From: Agrypnia vestita
Taxonomy: Eukaryota > Arthropoda > Insecta > Trichoptera > Phryganeidae
DNA length: 64,000 bases
NCBI GenBank assembly: GCA_016648135.1
Contig: JADDOH010000170.1
Coordinates: 1 to 64,000 of the forward strand
Direction: 5' to 3'
The notes under the pieces were generated by a model, which made no database searches, was not told the origin of the DNA, and saw only the letters and a list, made by a program, of their open reading frames with translations. The translations under genes and the position numbers were made by a program. Each line of letters begins with the position of its first letter. The first letter of the stretch is position 1. Positions 21,137 to 32,340 of this stretch are shown here, one piece after another.

Positions 21137-22392
21137 TGAAATTGGCGTTTTGCCGTACTGGCAAATTTGATCTCAAATATCTTCTCTTTGGTTAGGAATT
21201 CCAAATCCAAATTTATACAGCTATTTACTCATGTATTTGTGTTTTGAAAATTATAATTCATTTGTTTTTTCCTCAATTGTTTTTTTCTTTGCGTCACTCA
21301 GTTTACAATTTGAAAAACTTGAAATATCGCGTTATTTACGAGTACGAGTTCCACCGTGGCACCGGTGCTGCAGAAACGGCTCGAAGGATTAATGATGTGT
21401 ATGGCGACGGTGCTGCAAAAGAAAACACAGTGCGTTTTTGGTTCCAACGTTTTCGTTCTGGAAATTTCGACCTGCAGAACAAGCCCCGTGGACGGCCGGA
21501 GACCAAAGTTGATAATGAAGAATTGAAGGCTATTGTGGAAGCGGATCCATCGCAAACCACATCCGAGTTAGCTGCAGGCTGCGGTGTTAGTGATAAAACT
21601 GTTTTAATCCACTTGAAGCAAATTGGTAAGGTGAAAAAGCTTGAAAGGTGGGTACCTCACGAATTGAGTGAAGCAAATCAACAAACGCGCGTTGACTGCT
21701 GCGTTGCATTACTCAACCGGCACAATAATGAAGGGATTTTAAATCGAATCATTACCTGTGATGAAAAGTGGATCCTGTACGATAATCGGAAGCGCTCATC
21801 GCAATGGCTGAACCCTGCCGAACCAGCCAAACCATGCCCTAAGCGAAAATTGACTCCAAAAAAGTTACTTGTGAGCGTTTGGTGGACTAGTGCTGGTGTC
21901 GTTCACTACAGCTTTCTTAAATCTGGCCAGACGATTACGGCAGATGTCTATTGTCAGCAACTGCAAACCATGATGGAAAAGCTAGCTGCTAAACAACCGA
22001 GGCTGGTTAATCGCTCTAGGCCACTGCTGCTTCATGATAACGCTAGACCACACACTGCACAACAGACGGCTACCAAATTAGAGGAGCTTCAATTGGAATG
22101 TCTAAGACATCCACCGTACTCTCCGGACCTTGCCCCAACAGATTACCATTTTTTTCGAAATTTGGATAACTTCTTGCAAAGGAAAAAATTCAACTCCGAT
22201 GGGGCAGTCCAAACCGCCTTCAAAGATTTTATTGATTCCCGTCCGAATGGTTTTTTTAGTAAAGGGATCGATGAACTACCTATGAGATGGCAAAAGTGCA
22301 TAGATAGCAATGGTACATACTTTGATTAAATAAATATACTATAATAAAAAAAAATCGGCTTTATGTTCCTCCCACACTAAACGCCAATTTCA
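21137..22392 (+). mobile_element. Mariner transposon, 1256 bp, both TIRs and TA duplications
   Basis: TIR TGAAATTGGCGTTT at 21137-21150 is inverted exactly as AAACGCCAATTTCA at 22379-22392. Both are flanked by TA (21135-21136, 22393-22394), the Tc1/mariner target duplication. The length of about 1.26 kb is normal for mariner. It lies beside a fragment of the LTR 1/2 family (22405-22480). Confidence 0.9.
21244..22329 (+). pseudogene. Mariner (DD34D) transposase, frame intact but start codon missing
   Basis: The 361-codon open frame starts with TTG, and no ATG occurs in it before residue 243, so the normal start seems lost; family alignment places the start near residues 19-21. Domains: N-terminal helix-turn-helix pair (about 30-120, with AAETARRINDVYGDG and a second HTH near SELAAGCGVSDKTV), the GRP motif (83-85), the linker WVPHEL (136-141), then catalytic Asp173 in TCDEKW, Asp265 in HDNARPH and Asp300 in YSPDLAPTDYHFF. 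The last two are separated by 34 residues, the DD34D signature. The C-terminus RWQKCIDSNGTYFD is complete. It resembles the cecropia-type subfamily (as in human SETMAR). The protein would cut and paste the element through its TIRs. A recent loss or cryptic start is inference. Confidence 0.88.
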
Positions 22393-22399
22393 TAATGTG

Positions 22400-22490
22400 T
22401 GATAATTTGAACGTTTATTTCGTGTTAAGTGACTTTGTACATCGAATAATTAATTGATAAATAACTTATAAATTTCCAGTATTTTCATTT
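22400..22490 (+). mobile_element. Fragment of the LTR 1/2 family
   Basis: Contains CGTGTTAAGTGACTTTGTAC and AATAATTAATTGATAAATAA, matching the 3' part of solo LTRs 1 and 2. It directly follows the mariner right end. Confidence 0.5.
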
Positions 22491-22630
22491 GCCTCCCAAC
22501 ATCATATCAAAACATTTAGTTGGAGACATAGTGATTTTTTTTTGCACGAGTTGTTTATCAATTACCGCAAGACAACATACTTTTCTGAATCTTCCCTTTA
22601 TTTACTCAGAAATGAAAAGTATATATGTAG

Positions 22631-22765
22631 AGTAGCTTGTTGGTCTTGTGGTTAGCACTCTCGCTTCATGATCCAAAGATCGCAGGTTCAAACCTCACTC
22701 CAGACCAGCAAGTTAGTCCTATTTACATAGCACAAGAGTTTAGCTTACTTTGAAAATATATGTCT
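22631..22765 (+). mobile_element. tRNA-derived SINE type 1, copy (plus)
   Basis: tRNA-like head AGCTTGTTGGTCTTGTGG (box A region GTGGTTAGCACTC), box B GGTTCAAACCT at 22685-22695, then AGTTAGTCCTATTTACATAG. At least seven more copies are in the window. The 3' part diverges after about 22761. Confidence 0.75.
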
Positions 22766-24600
22766 TGTAGATCCACATCCCAAATCTTACTCTATCACGT
22801 TTTACGACCTTACACCAAATGACATTTAATGTATTTAAGTCACCCATTTAAGTTACCCAGTTTTCATTTTTTTTCACCATTTTCATTTAATCTTCACTCC
22901 ATGTACACTCCTATGTATTCTAATTCAATGACTTAACCTACGTAAAAAATCTGTTTTTATGTTAATTATCTAGCATTATTAATTTTTTTATTATTATTTA
23001 TTCGGAAAACCAACAGCTAACAATAATTGTAAATACCAAAAATGGTAAACGTAAAAACCAATTATAGGCTAAATTATATTATTAGTAGAAATTTTATCTA
23101 TACTATATACAGTATATTTATTTAAGTAATATAATAAATGTTTATATACGTTAAGGCTGGACATTCACTGCAAATGAATATTTCGGCGTTTTTTTTTTCA
23201 AAAATTTGGGTTTTTATTATTTATTTATTTCAGAATCTACATGCTAGAGTACATTTTTTACTTAGATAGAATCTTTGTTCAATCTAACTAAAAAATGTGT
23301 TTATGTTCTTTTATGTAATAAACTGAACATTTTTTGCATTAATTAAGAAAATATAAGGTCAAAAAATTCGTTTTTAGTGTCATTTAGAACATATAAACAT
23401 CTTGAAAAATTTGATAATGTGTGGATGTTCTTGTTAAGTGATCACTTAAGCCAGCTCATACATAATTAAGTCATAAGCCCTGGGCCACTGTGCTTGCTCA
23501 ACTTCTATAGTTTAATGAATTCAAGTTTTCGCCCTAATGTACATATGTATATTAATTAAAATAATATAAAATTTATTTTATGACTTTGAATTTGAAAAAC
23601 TAACACAATGATGCATTACCTGATTTATCATTGTATTTATCTTTTAGCCTATTTAAAAGAGAAAATACAAATTATACTTTATATTTGTTCAAAGTTTGTT
23701 CACTTATTACTTTATATGGCAAAAACTTTATCCTGTCTTTGAAAGTAGGTATTTGTTTTCCTCTCTCCTGAAAACTTGACAATACATATAGATTCTTGTA
23801 CTATTACACCTCTCCTGAAAACTTGACACCAGATAGGTTAATGTATTACTAAGCCATCATATTACCGATGAGGTTTTCGTCATCAGATTTCGTTTTCTTA
23901 TTCATCAAATGTACCTATTTACGTTTTTCTTTTGTTTCTTTACTGACTTTTATTATATTCTATTGGTACAACACATTCGTTTTTATTATATCGTGTAAAT
24001 GGCCTGAAAGTGGTTAAATAAATACTTAAGGTATAGTTTCAGTACGAGTTATTAAAAAAAAAAGGTTTTCACGTTTTTAGAATTATCTTTCTACTACTCA
24101 GATATTTTCGAGATTACTAAACACTAAGCATCTAAAAAATTACACACAGATTACTCGAATGGATTAAGACATTTAAAAATAGATTTTATAAAACATCCTG
24201 TAATGTTGCGAAGGAGGCGAAGAGTGTGAGAGTTCCCGGAAGGAGTGATACTAAAGTAAGTGAATGTGTGGGAGGAGGAGATGAAAAGGGAGAAGGAAAT
24301 CGTGGACCGCCCGTCGATTTCTTTATAAGAAAATAGATTGAATTAAGTCCAGTATAGCCGCATTTACCCTCATCCCGGCATGCTGGTATGCGAACTGCAG
24401 AGTGACCACAAAACAACATTCAATAGTTTTTTTAATTTTTAGATTTTTTCTTGAATTGTAGATACTTTAATAAGGACAAGTCTCTAGAAAACTTGCAAAA
24501 GAGGATGAAGTACTAAAAGTAAGAATAAAGAAGAAGAAAAAATCCAACCCTTTATTTACTTGACTGCACGCACCTGCTTCAACTACAGTGCAAAGAATTA
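22766..24600. other. No gene recognised
   Basis: AT-rich, with a fragment of fold-back family E at about 23415-23490 (AAGTGATCACTTAAGCCAG, TAAGCCCTGG). A 77-codon minus frame at 24186-24419 has no motif. Confidence 0.5.
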
Positions 24601-24601
24601 G

Positions 24602-24893
24602 CTTTTGACTTTACTTATTTATTTATTAATCAACACCCTAGTGGACTTTTACAGTACAATAAAGTTACAAGGATTATATATATCTAACATAAAACACGTT
24701 TTAAAGTAAATAATTTTAAAAAATAATAGAAATAAAACATATTTAAGATAAATGAACAATATATATAAACAATGATTAGTACAAAAGCAAACAGTAATAA
24801 TTATAAACCTTTAACAAATTAACAATAAAGTAAAATGAAGTTAGTTAAACCAATATACCAGATAAATAAGATAAGAAGATAAAATAAACCAAA
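24602..24893 (-). mobile_element. LINE 3' UTR, second copy
   Basis: Reverse complement of the sequence at 18596-18945, including ACATAAAACACGTTTTA and GAAGATAAAATAAACCAAA. A-rich end on the left (24602-24630) as expected for minus orientation. Confidence 0.65.
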
Positions 24894-24929
24894 AAATTAT
24901 TTAAAATATATATATTTTTTAAATTAATT

Positions 24930-25087
24930 AAATAGTGATTTAAATACGGAATACGTGTCACATCAATATTCTTACTATTTTCAAACTAAGCTAAACGCTT
25001 CTGCTATGAAAATAGGACTAACTAGCTGGTCTGGAGTGAGGTTCGATCACGAAGCGAGAGTCCTAACCACAAGACCAACAAGCTACT
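24930..25087 (-). mobile_element. SINE type 1 copy
   Basis: Minus-strand copy: AATACGTGTCACATCAATAT, CTAAGCTAAACGCTT, GAAAATAGGACTAACTAGCT, CTGGAGTGAGGTTCGA (box B) and CCTAACCACAAGACCAACAA. A small deletion lies between box B and box A. Confidence 0.8.
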
Positions 25088-25143
25088 CAACATTATTAAA
25101 ACATATTTAAAAGGGAAATGAACAATAATTAGGACACTTTATG

Positions 25144-25775
25144 ATCTATTTGTTATTAGTGAGTTTGTATTTACAGCAGTTACTGTAGAATTTACATTAC
25201 ATATAGGGTGTAAAAGCAAAGGCAGCAATATCCAAAAAAATTAATGCAGTCATCGAAGATTACTCATTTATAATGCACTGAATTTGAGTTTTTATAGAAA
25301 ACATAGCCTATACATTTATAGGAAACATGATTTCGGAAGGGATAGATATTTAAATCTAGAATTCGGTGCATTTTTAATTAGTAATCCACGGTAACAGCAT
25401 TCAAAACATTTTTTTAAAAATTTTTGCTGTCTTTGCTTTTTAACCCCACACATTAATTTTATTGAGAAATACAATTAGCACGTTATTTTTACTGTTACAA
25501 CAGAAGAAGAAGCATGGATAATCATAGAGAAAACATATGTAGAGTGTGTTGGAGTGTTGCCCTGCTGCTAACTGATATTTATTAGGTGTAATACTACCTA
25601 TAGGCTATTATTATAGTATATTAATTTTGTTTGTATTCTTTAATATACTATAATAACCTATACATTAATATAATTATCTTTAATGAGTTGAACTTATTGT
25701 GTAAATATTAAGTATACTCTTGTAAATTCTACAGTAACTGCTGTAAATACAAACAATCACTAATAACTAATAGAT
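25144..25775. mobile_element. TIR element of about 630 bp hosting a MITE A copy
   Basis: The arm at 25144-25195 (TTTGTATTTACAGCAGTTAC, TGTAGAATTTACA) is inverted almost perfectly at 25721-25775 (TGTAAATTCTACAGTAACTG, CTGTAAATACAAAC). MITE A copy 2 lies inside. A further internal palindrome is at about 25608-25655 (TTATTATAGTATATTAA and its inverse). Confidence 0.7.
25203..25451. mobile_element. MITE family A, copy 2
   Basis: Left GGGTGTAAAAGCAAAGGCAG and AATATCC, right TTGCTTTTTAACCCCACAC; internal GCAGTCATCGAAG is inverted. Same family as 14021 and 44875. Confidence 0.78.
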
Positions 25776-26860
25776 TAGTGAAGGAAAAGGTAATTCTTGG
25801 CATCGTTAGTTAAAATAAAAATTGTATTTAGTTCAAATTGTGATATATGTACATAAGAAACTCAATTTAGAACATAGTCGTTTAGAGTTATCCTTTTTCG
25901 AGGCTTTGAATTTTTGTAAGATGATTTAAATGCAATAAAGGTCCTGGAACCCTGTAGGACGATACTCTATGGTTACTCAGTGGGTGATGAGGGTGGAAAT
26001 AGTAGATGTAATTTCGGTTAGGCGAGCGCCTCTGTCGCAAATCTAATACAGATATTGGAAATCAGACACACTTCAAGTTTCCAACACTTTATTTCCACAC
26101 ATTCGGAAATAAAATAATCTAACCGAGTTATGTTGGTCAGCTATGATTATATGTGGATGCTGTGCCGATTTATGTACGACTTTTTTTATTTTTTATTTAT
26201 CACCATGTATAAAAAACATATTTATTTTACACGCTATCGTCATACACAAATTTCATAATTAATATTTGTCCCACTTCCTTACCAGCAATTGCTATGAAAT
26301 TTGTCATAAAAACGAATTCCACATGACAATACAATAATCATTCATTAATTTTACAAAATCAATTGTTATTCAAAATAATTATTTAAAAATTAAGAAAATT
26401 TTCTGCTCCACAAAAAATAAATTATATTTGCTTTTACATTACATTACAGGCATTCAAAATGGAATGTCAAGTAGACAAGAGTGAGTTCTTTCAATACCTC
26501 GTTCTTTTCGAAAGACGGATTCCTCGAGACCGGATGGTTTTTATTGCAGAGGTATCGAAAAACTGGGAGAAAATTGGAAAGAAGCAGTTAATAATAAAGA
26601 AGAATACATTATTTTATATTAATAACAAGAAAACACTAATTATATGAACCACTAATTTATCGAATTATCAACTTGTTTGGATGCCAACGGTCTCTTCAAC
26701 AAGGTACAGCGTATACTAAAAATACAAATTCGAAGTATAGACACACAGAAAAAAATCGATTTTTTTTATTAAATTAATATATATCAACAGAGTTATTTTA
26801 TAATTACTGAATAAGACAATATTTTATTTTCAGTATTTGTTATTTTATCAAACTGTAATC
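25776..26860. other. No gene recognised
   Basis: AT-rich. A 62-codon frame at 26459-26647 has no recognisable motif and no splice context that I trust. Confidence 0.45.
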
Positions 26861-26869
26861 CTACATTAT

Positions 26870-27360
26870 ATATTATCACGGGATGGTAGAATCAGACAGA
26901 ACTGCGTAAAATCACTATCGAAATCTCTCAAACGATCCACACAAATCTGGAATCGACTGGGCTATTCTCGTAAATACTGAAAATATGGAAAAATTACTCG
27001 AACGTTCCCGAGGCATCGTGAAATCAAAATATCTTGTGTAAAAGCGAGCAAATACGTGCGATTGAGCTGTTTATTGCCACAAGTGTGACATAGAATTCCA
27101 CCATAGAAACCAACGATAGTACAGTGTGGCCAACGAGTGCGGACAACGACAACAATTAAGCAGAGTATCTAACAGGCGTCTGAAAATGAGTGCGACGAAT
27201 AATTACGTGCGAATTCGCGTGAATTCTCTACGAACCTGTATGAGAATATTCTAGGAAACGATAATAAAGTGTTCCATAGACGACTGAATAAGTGCGAAAA
27301 CTTGTGGAAAAAAAAGAACTATAATTTGAACTAAGAATAAATTGAAGTTTGAATTGTTTA
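26870..27360 (+). mobile_element. Possible LTR-like remnant
   Basis: Moderately GC-richer block with GAACGTTCCCGAG at 27000-27012 and GAATATTCTAGGA at 27244-27256 (phased GAA/TTC units), GTGCGA and ATAATAAAGTGTT as in solo LTR 1. Ends were not found. Could instead be ordinary intron sequence. Confidence 0.3.
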
Positions 27361-27406
27361 TAGTGTATCATTTACCTAATAAAATATAGTTATATTTATA
27401 TAATAT

Positions 27407-27911
27407 ACAGGGTTATTTGGAAAACATTAAAAACCTCACAGGGCTATATTCCTGCCTTGATTATGAGTCGAGAATGTTCAAGCTATTATGACCTAATATC
27501 AATAGTTAAGGAGATATGCGACATCAAAGTTTGCATTTTTTTTTCAACATTTCTAACTTATTTTTTGTAAAACGTTGGACTATCGTTACAGTACAAGTTT
27601 CAATACAAGTTAAATAAAATGATAAAAATTCCAATTGGAATGTTTTCCAATTGGAATTCGAAGGTTTTTATTTTTTTATTTGACTTGTATTAAAGAGAAT
27701 GAATTTATCATATTCGATATAAGTTACTGTAATGATAGTTCAACGTTTTACAAAAAATAAGTCAGAAATATTGAAAAAAAATGCAAACTTTGATGTCGCA
27801 TATCTCCTTAACTATTGATAATAGGTCATAATAGCTTGAACATTTTCGACTCATAATCAAGGCAGAAATATAGTCCTGCGAGGTTATTAATGTTTTCCAA
27901 ATAACCCTGTA
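27407..27911. mobile_element. MITE family C, full copy with about 190-bp arms
   Basis: TACAGGGTTATTTGGAAAAC at the left is inverted as GTTTTCCAAATAACCCTGTA at the right, with TA next to each end. The arms share CTTGATTATGAGTCGA, TATGACCTAATATCAATAGT and GCGACATCAAAGTTTGCA. In the middle lies a second small palindrome around TTCCAATTGGAA. TA flanks suggest Tc1/mariner mobilisation (inference). Confidence 0.82.
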
Positions 27912-28019
27912 TAATCTTACGTTATACATTGTTATCTAATTTGTTTAATTATTTTGGAAAAAAAAGAGAAAATTTATATTAACACTTAAACTTGATGCCA
28001 TGTCGCATACTTCGAGAAT

Positions 28020-28400
28020 TTTCCCACTTTATAATTAAGAATCACCGCCCATCAAAGGCTTCAAACTACTTCCCCAGTAGAGTCCTGGTATTTCCTCACA
28101 GTTGGATAGTCCACGGCCCTCCACGTCTATTTGAAGTTCGCCCATTCCTTCTGCACGAGACGTGAATGGAGCGGCCCTGCGGAGCCGTGAATGGGACGTC
28201 TCCGCCACAATGCCGCAGTCGATTTGTATCTCAGATATAGCGACCTATTATATCGACACCGCCAAATGTCGATACCCGCCAGCTCTGTCGGCCTTTGTCG
28301 ACAACTTCAGATGACTCGAGATTTCTTACTCTGTAGTGGGGGGGAGGGGAGATGTTGTACTTGGGCTCACGAATTCACAGCAACGATAATATTAAATCAG
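28020..28400. other. GC-rich island
   Basis: GC-rich, with a direct repeat CGTGAATGG (about 28160 and 28185). No convincing coding frame: the 85-codon frame at 28191 has no motif. Unknown role. Confidence 0.3.
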
Positions 28401-28485
28401 GGGTGTACTTCCGAACACGGCTCACGACACTCGAATTCTTTATTTTAGACTATTTCAAAATACTGCTAGGAATATTTTATCATAT

Positions 28486-29104
28486 TGTAGCGAGGCTAAA
28501 AAGAATCACTCACTCATATCAAGTGAGAGTTATTTGAAAACAACCGAAGATTCCAGAACGGCCTAGCGTAATCTACGGCTTACGGGAGGCTTCGAGAAAC
28601 ATCTACAAAAGCTTGAAAGTCAAGAGAAAGTTCACGTAAACACTGGAAAAGTCTGGAGGTTTCGATATCAGCATTAGCCAATATAAATAAGACCACACAC
28701 GGGAGTAAGGACGGTTGTTGTTTTTGGGCGCGCTTAGCAGCGGCACGGAAGCGAACGCAGCTGCAAGTTGCAAAGGCCAGGGGAGTCAAGCCAGCGGTGA
28801 TTTGACAGCGAGTACTCTGGAAAGTTCTTACGCAGCGAAATAAATCGAAGCGAAATAATACGTGCGAAAATTGGATGGAATGTTTTAGTGAAAAGTGAAT
28901 AAAGTGTTAAAGCGATTATAAAGTGTCTATTTACGAGTGATAAATTACGAAATAGTTTAATTTAAATAATAGTGTTAAGTCAAATAGCGTTAAGTGACTT
29001 TCTACATTTGATTAATTAATAAATCAGTAATTAATAAATCCGTTAAATTTGTTGTTAAATTCTAGCGTCTTCATTAATTCCTCCTGCAGCCATGACACGT
29101 GACA
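28486..29104 (+). mobile_element. Solo LTR 1 (619 bp) with ATAT target duplication
   Basis: Begins TGTAGCGAGGC and ends GACACGTGACA, flanked by ATAT at 28482-28485 and 29105-29108. The TGT...ACA ends and 4-bp duplication fit a Ty3-type LTR. The U3 has a perfect GAA-TTC-GAA triplet (28546-28558) and TTC-GAA (28591-28598). TATAAAT at 28682-28688 is followed by a GC-richer leader, and AATAAAGTGTT lies at about 28899. Related to solo LTR 2. No internal region, so it arose by LTR recombination. Confidence 0.75.
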
Positions 29105-29129
29105 ATATTTTAAATTTTTAACAAATATT

Positions 29130-29816
29130 TGTTCTTCTACTTTCTCAGCCATCTCCCCACTGCCGGATGTAGGCCTCTTCTAAATTTCTCCTATCTTCTC
29201 TCCTTTGGGCTTTTCTAATCCACCCACTACCCGCGACAGGTATAATATCATCGGCCCACCTTTCCTGAGGCCGGCCTCTTCATTTTTTCATGTCCCATGA
29301 TCTCCACCAAAGAACTCTGTGTATTCCTATTCTGTCTATGCTGATCTACCACATCCATTACTTTTGTCCGGCGTCTGATTTCCTCATTTCTGATTCCATC
29401 TCTCAGACTCACGCCTAGCATTTGTCTCTCCGTAGATCGCTGTGTACATCTTAGCTTACGTATAAACCTAGCAGTTAGCTTGATAGTTTCCATCCCATAC
29501 GTATGCACAGGGAGGATCTTTATATTTAGAGACATGATTAAGTTAATAATAGTTATTTCTGCTATCTACTTTTAGTTCCCTAATTTGATCTTATGTCCAA
29601 GATATGTATATTCTTCAACAGCTTCAATTATCTTATTATCCATTGTGACACTACTTTTGTATGGACTCATGATTTTGGTTTAATTGATGTTCATTTTTAG
29701 ACCAACCTTTAGGAAAGAATTGTGGAGCTCTTTTATCATGATACGATGTTCTTCCAGATCACCACTGATGAGCATTAAGTCATCAGGGAAGCGGAGATAA
29801 AAATTATATATTAATC
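29130..29816 (-). pseudogene. RTE-type LINE (family B) RT fragment
   Basis: Minus strand reads YLRFPDDLMLISGDLEEH (the catalytic FADD box altered to FPDD), EEYTYLGHKI, TYGMETIKLTARFIRKL, LGVSLRDGIRNEEIRRRT and, near the left end, EEAYIRQW. Order and motifs match insect RTE-type reverse transcriptases from the catalytic box to the end. Several stops and frameshifts. Same family as 30165-30715. Solo LTR 1 sits just beyond its 3' end. Confidence 0.8.
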
Positions 29817-29960
29817 ATCGATACAATCTGATACAAATCCCAAATAACTGTAGTAAAAATAGCCGGTTAAAATAAGGGTTTAACCATCACTATTGTTTAC
29901 CAGTGATATTACATGATTGCAGTGGCAAAATTTGTATCTCTTTTCTCAGGCAAAGAAAAA
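29810..29960 (-). repeat. hAT-like terminal fragment
   Basis: CAAATCCCAAATAACTGTA and GGTTTAACCATCACTA match 55440-55515 (CAAATTCCAAATAACTGTA, GGTTTAACCATCACTA). Reversed, the end TAGTGATGGTTAAACC resembles hAT termini. Superfamily is inference. Confidence 0.45.
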
Positions 29961-30164
29961 TTCCTGTTTTTTTTTGTATATCTTTTTAGATATCTGATTT
30001 TTTCAATTTAATATATTTACAAGATGGAGTTATTAGCTTAATTTTCGCATTTTAATCTGTAGTTTTGGAATTCGCGTTCATTAAATTTAGAAGGGGTTTG
30101 GCATTAAAATACCACGCTTGCCAGACGGGTTGGTGAGTTTTACATCAGCCACCCTTAACATAGG

Positions 30165-30715
30165 GAACAGACGCTGAAGACGGGAACAGATAGGAATGAT
30201 CTGGGCTGCTTTTGGGAAACTCAAATATATCTTCGAGAACAAAGAGATCCCAATTAGTCTAAAAAAAAAAGACTCTGAATCTTGCATACTGCCAGTGATG
30301 ACGTATGGAGTGGAGACTATGGCCCTTACAAAGAAAAGTGTAGATAAGCTCAAATGCACGCAACGATCCATGAAGAAATACATGCTTGGAGTAAGCCTAA
30401 GAGAATTAGAAATGACGAAATTAGGCGCAGAACTAGAGTAAGGGATATTATGGATCGTGTAGCGAAGCTAAAATGGCAATGAGCAGGACACGTTGCAAGA
30501 CAGGATGCTGCAAGATGGCCTTCCAGAATTCCTAAATGGAGACCTTGGGAGAATAAAAGAGACATCGGAAGACTTCGAAAGAGATGGGCCTACGATATAG
30601 CCACTGTGGGGAGAAAAAAATGGCTACAATTAGCAAACAACAAGGAAGGATGGAGGTATGGAAGAGGCCTATATCCAGCAGTGGAGAGATGAAGGCTGAA
30701 GAAGAAGAATCTGTA
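30165..30715 (+). pseudogene. RTE-type LINE (family B) ORF2 C-terminus
   Basis: Reads MIWAAFGKLKYIFENKEI, PVMTYGVETMALT, KCTQRSMKKYMLGVSLRE then, past stops and shifts, motifs corresponding to KLKWQWAGHVAR, RWAYDI and EEAYIQQW, ending at GAAGAAGAAG (about 30700-30710). These are the thumb and tail of an RTE-type reverse transcriptase. The catalytic half is missing. Confidence 0.82.
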
Positions 30716-30869
30716 GTAATTTTCTCACAGATAAATACATAATTTTGACTATTTTATACCAGCGTATCAAATAATAATATGCAGCTTGTTTAAATCTGTG
30801 AATTGAATCTTCCTACAACACAATAAATACGACGAATTCATGTCTTTAATATTTCCAAATAAGGAATAT

Positions 30870-31190
30870 CCCGACGCCATTGCTGTTTGCGACGCGATTT
30901 CTTTTGTTTCAATTAAAAATCCAACCCCTCCGCGCGATATTTCCCGCCATTGCGGGCTCTAACCTAAAACAAGATGGAGTAGGTGGCCGCATTATAATTA
31001 TTATACTCCGAATCCCTTTCGTACGTCCCTCTCCCTTCCTCCAACTGATTTCGCGTAGACGACGCGGCCGGATCTCCTCCTATTTTTTATGTTTTGTCTC
31101 ACTCCTGCTCTCCTCACACCCGACTTCGATTTTTATTCAACTTTATATTCCATATTTCCTGATTCCCACTGCCGCGTGGTACAAATGAAG
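30870..31190. other. GC-rich low-repeat island
   Basis: GC-rich, including CCGCCATTGCGGGC and an ATAATTATTAT patch. The 102-codon frame here (30880-31188) lacks motifs. Candidate conserved non-coding element; inference. Confidence 0.35.
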
Positions 31191-31369
31191 AAGGGCCCAC
31201 ACCGCGCACTATTCAAATCTGACCAATTACTTTCAACGGAAAATGTATTCTATGAAAAAAGGAACATTTTGTATAGAGCAATTTATACATATGTGTTGCG
31301 TACTTATATATGACCGTATTAATGTAAATAATTTTTCTTTTGTAAATTGCAGTGTTGTAAACCTACTGA

Positions 31370-31535
31370 GGAAAATAAATGTCAATTGAGACAAGACCAG
31401 CAGTACCTACCCAATGAATTCTGGTACCAACACTGATGCATAGAAGTGAATCCTTGAGCAGGCAAAAGAGAAGAGAAACTAGACTGAATGCAGTGGAAAT
31501 AAGATTACGTGGGTGCACGTGAGGTATACCATATT
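31370..31535 (+). pseudogene. LINE RT thumb fragment
   Basis: Reads LVPTLMHRSESLSRQKRRE and TRLNAVEIRLRGC, corresponding to the usual LLPTLLYGSExWxLxKKxE and RLNAVEMRxLRRxxG. About 50 codons, decayed. Confidence 0.65.
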
Positions 31536-31539
31536 GTAG

Positions 31540-31590
31540 GTTATAAAAGCAAAGACAGCAATATCCAAAAAAAAATTAAAAATGTAAACG
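31540..31590 (+). mobile_element. MITE family A, partial copy
   Basis: AGGTTATAAAAGCAAAGACA and GCAATATCC match the left terminus of family A. The remainder is missing. Confidence 0.6.
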
Positions 31591-31889
31591 AACGTTATTC
31601 ACAATCACGAATACATAATGAGCTTTAATTTCAAACCTGTCAAACATGAAACGTCAAAAAAACGGCATCACAATGTTATACAATATCTGTCAAGATACAG
31701 AAATAGCAATATTGCTTAGTTCAGAATACGGATAAATGGGAAATAAACATTTTTTAAAAATTTATTAATTTTCAGGCACATTCTAGTTGTTTGTTTTGTT
31801 TGTTTTCACATTCTGTTTAAATTAAGTGTAGATTTTAATGACAATAACGTTTTACTTACAAAGTTTTTGTACTTGTATTACCTGTTACC

Positions 31890-31922
31890 TGCCAAAATTA
31901 GGAATTGTTCCTAATTTTGGCA
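31890..31922. repeat. Perfect 15-bp hairpin
   Basis: TGCCAAAATTAGGAA pairs with TTCCTAATTTTGGCA across a 3-base TTG loop. Role unknown. Confidence 0.85.
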
Positions 31923-32035
31923 CTTAAATGAAACTGTAAAATTGTTTGATCCGCATTCATATCAAATTGACTTGTCTATAATTATGTCTATCTGTGACAT
32001 CCTTTAATTATGGGAGACATAACACAGTATTTTCT

Positions 32036-32176
32036 GTTACAATTTATAGAAATTAACTTTGTTTAAACATATTGAATTTTTTTCAATAAAAAAAGTGGTG
32101 TAAACAAAGTTAATTTCTATAAATTATAATTATAATGTCACCACAAAATAATTTAGCTGTGTTTGAAGAAGAAGTA
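32036..32176 (+). repeat. Penelope-like hairpin repeat
   Basis: AATTTATAGAAATTAACTTT-GTTTA (about 32042-32066) is perfectly inverted at about 32101-32125, around AACATATTGAA...TTCAATAAAAAAAGTGGTG. The tail ATAATGTCACCACAAAATAA and GTGTTTGAAGAAGAAG equals that at 13350-13396. Confidence 0.7.
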
Positions 32177-32340
32177 TTTTCTGTATTTTATCATACCAAG
32201 CAATTATGTCTCCCTGTTGGATGACCAAATAAAAATAAAATAAATAATTAAAATCCCCGAAGTCAAATATCATTATACCTATCCAAACCGCCTTACCTAC
32301 TACAGTGTACATCTACAGAAAATATTTCAGGTTTGATACT

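Noticed and set aside
22631..22710. Functional tRNA gene
   Set aside because: Box B is GGTTCAAACC but the cloverleaf is poor and the same sequence recurs in many truncated copies with A-rich tails, so it is a SINE.
30880..31313. 102- and 74-codon frames in the GC-rich island
   Set aside because: No start context, splice sites or recognisable residues; composition explains the open length.
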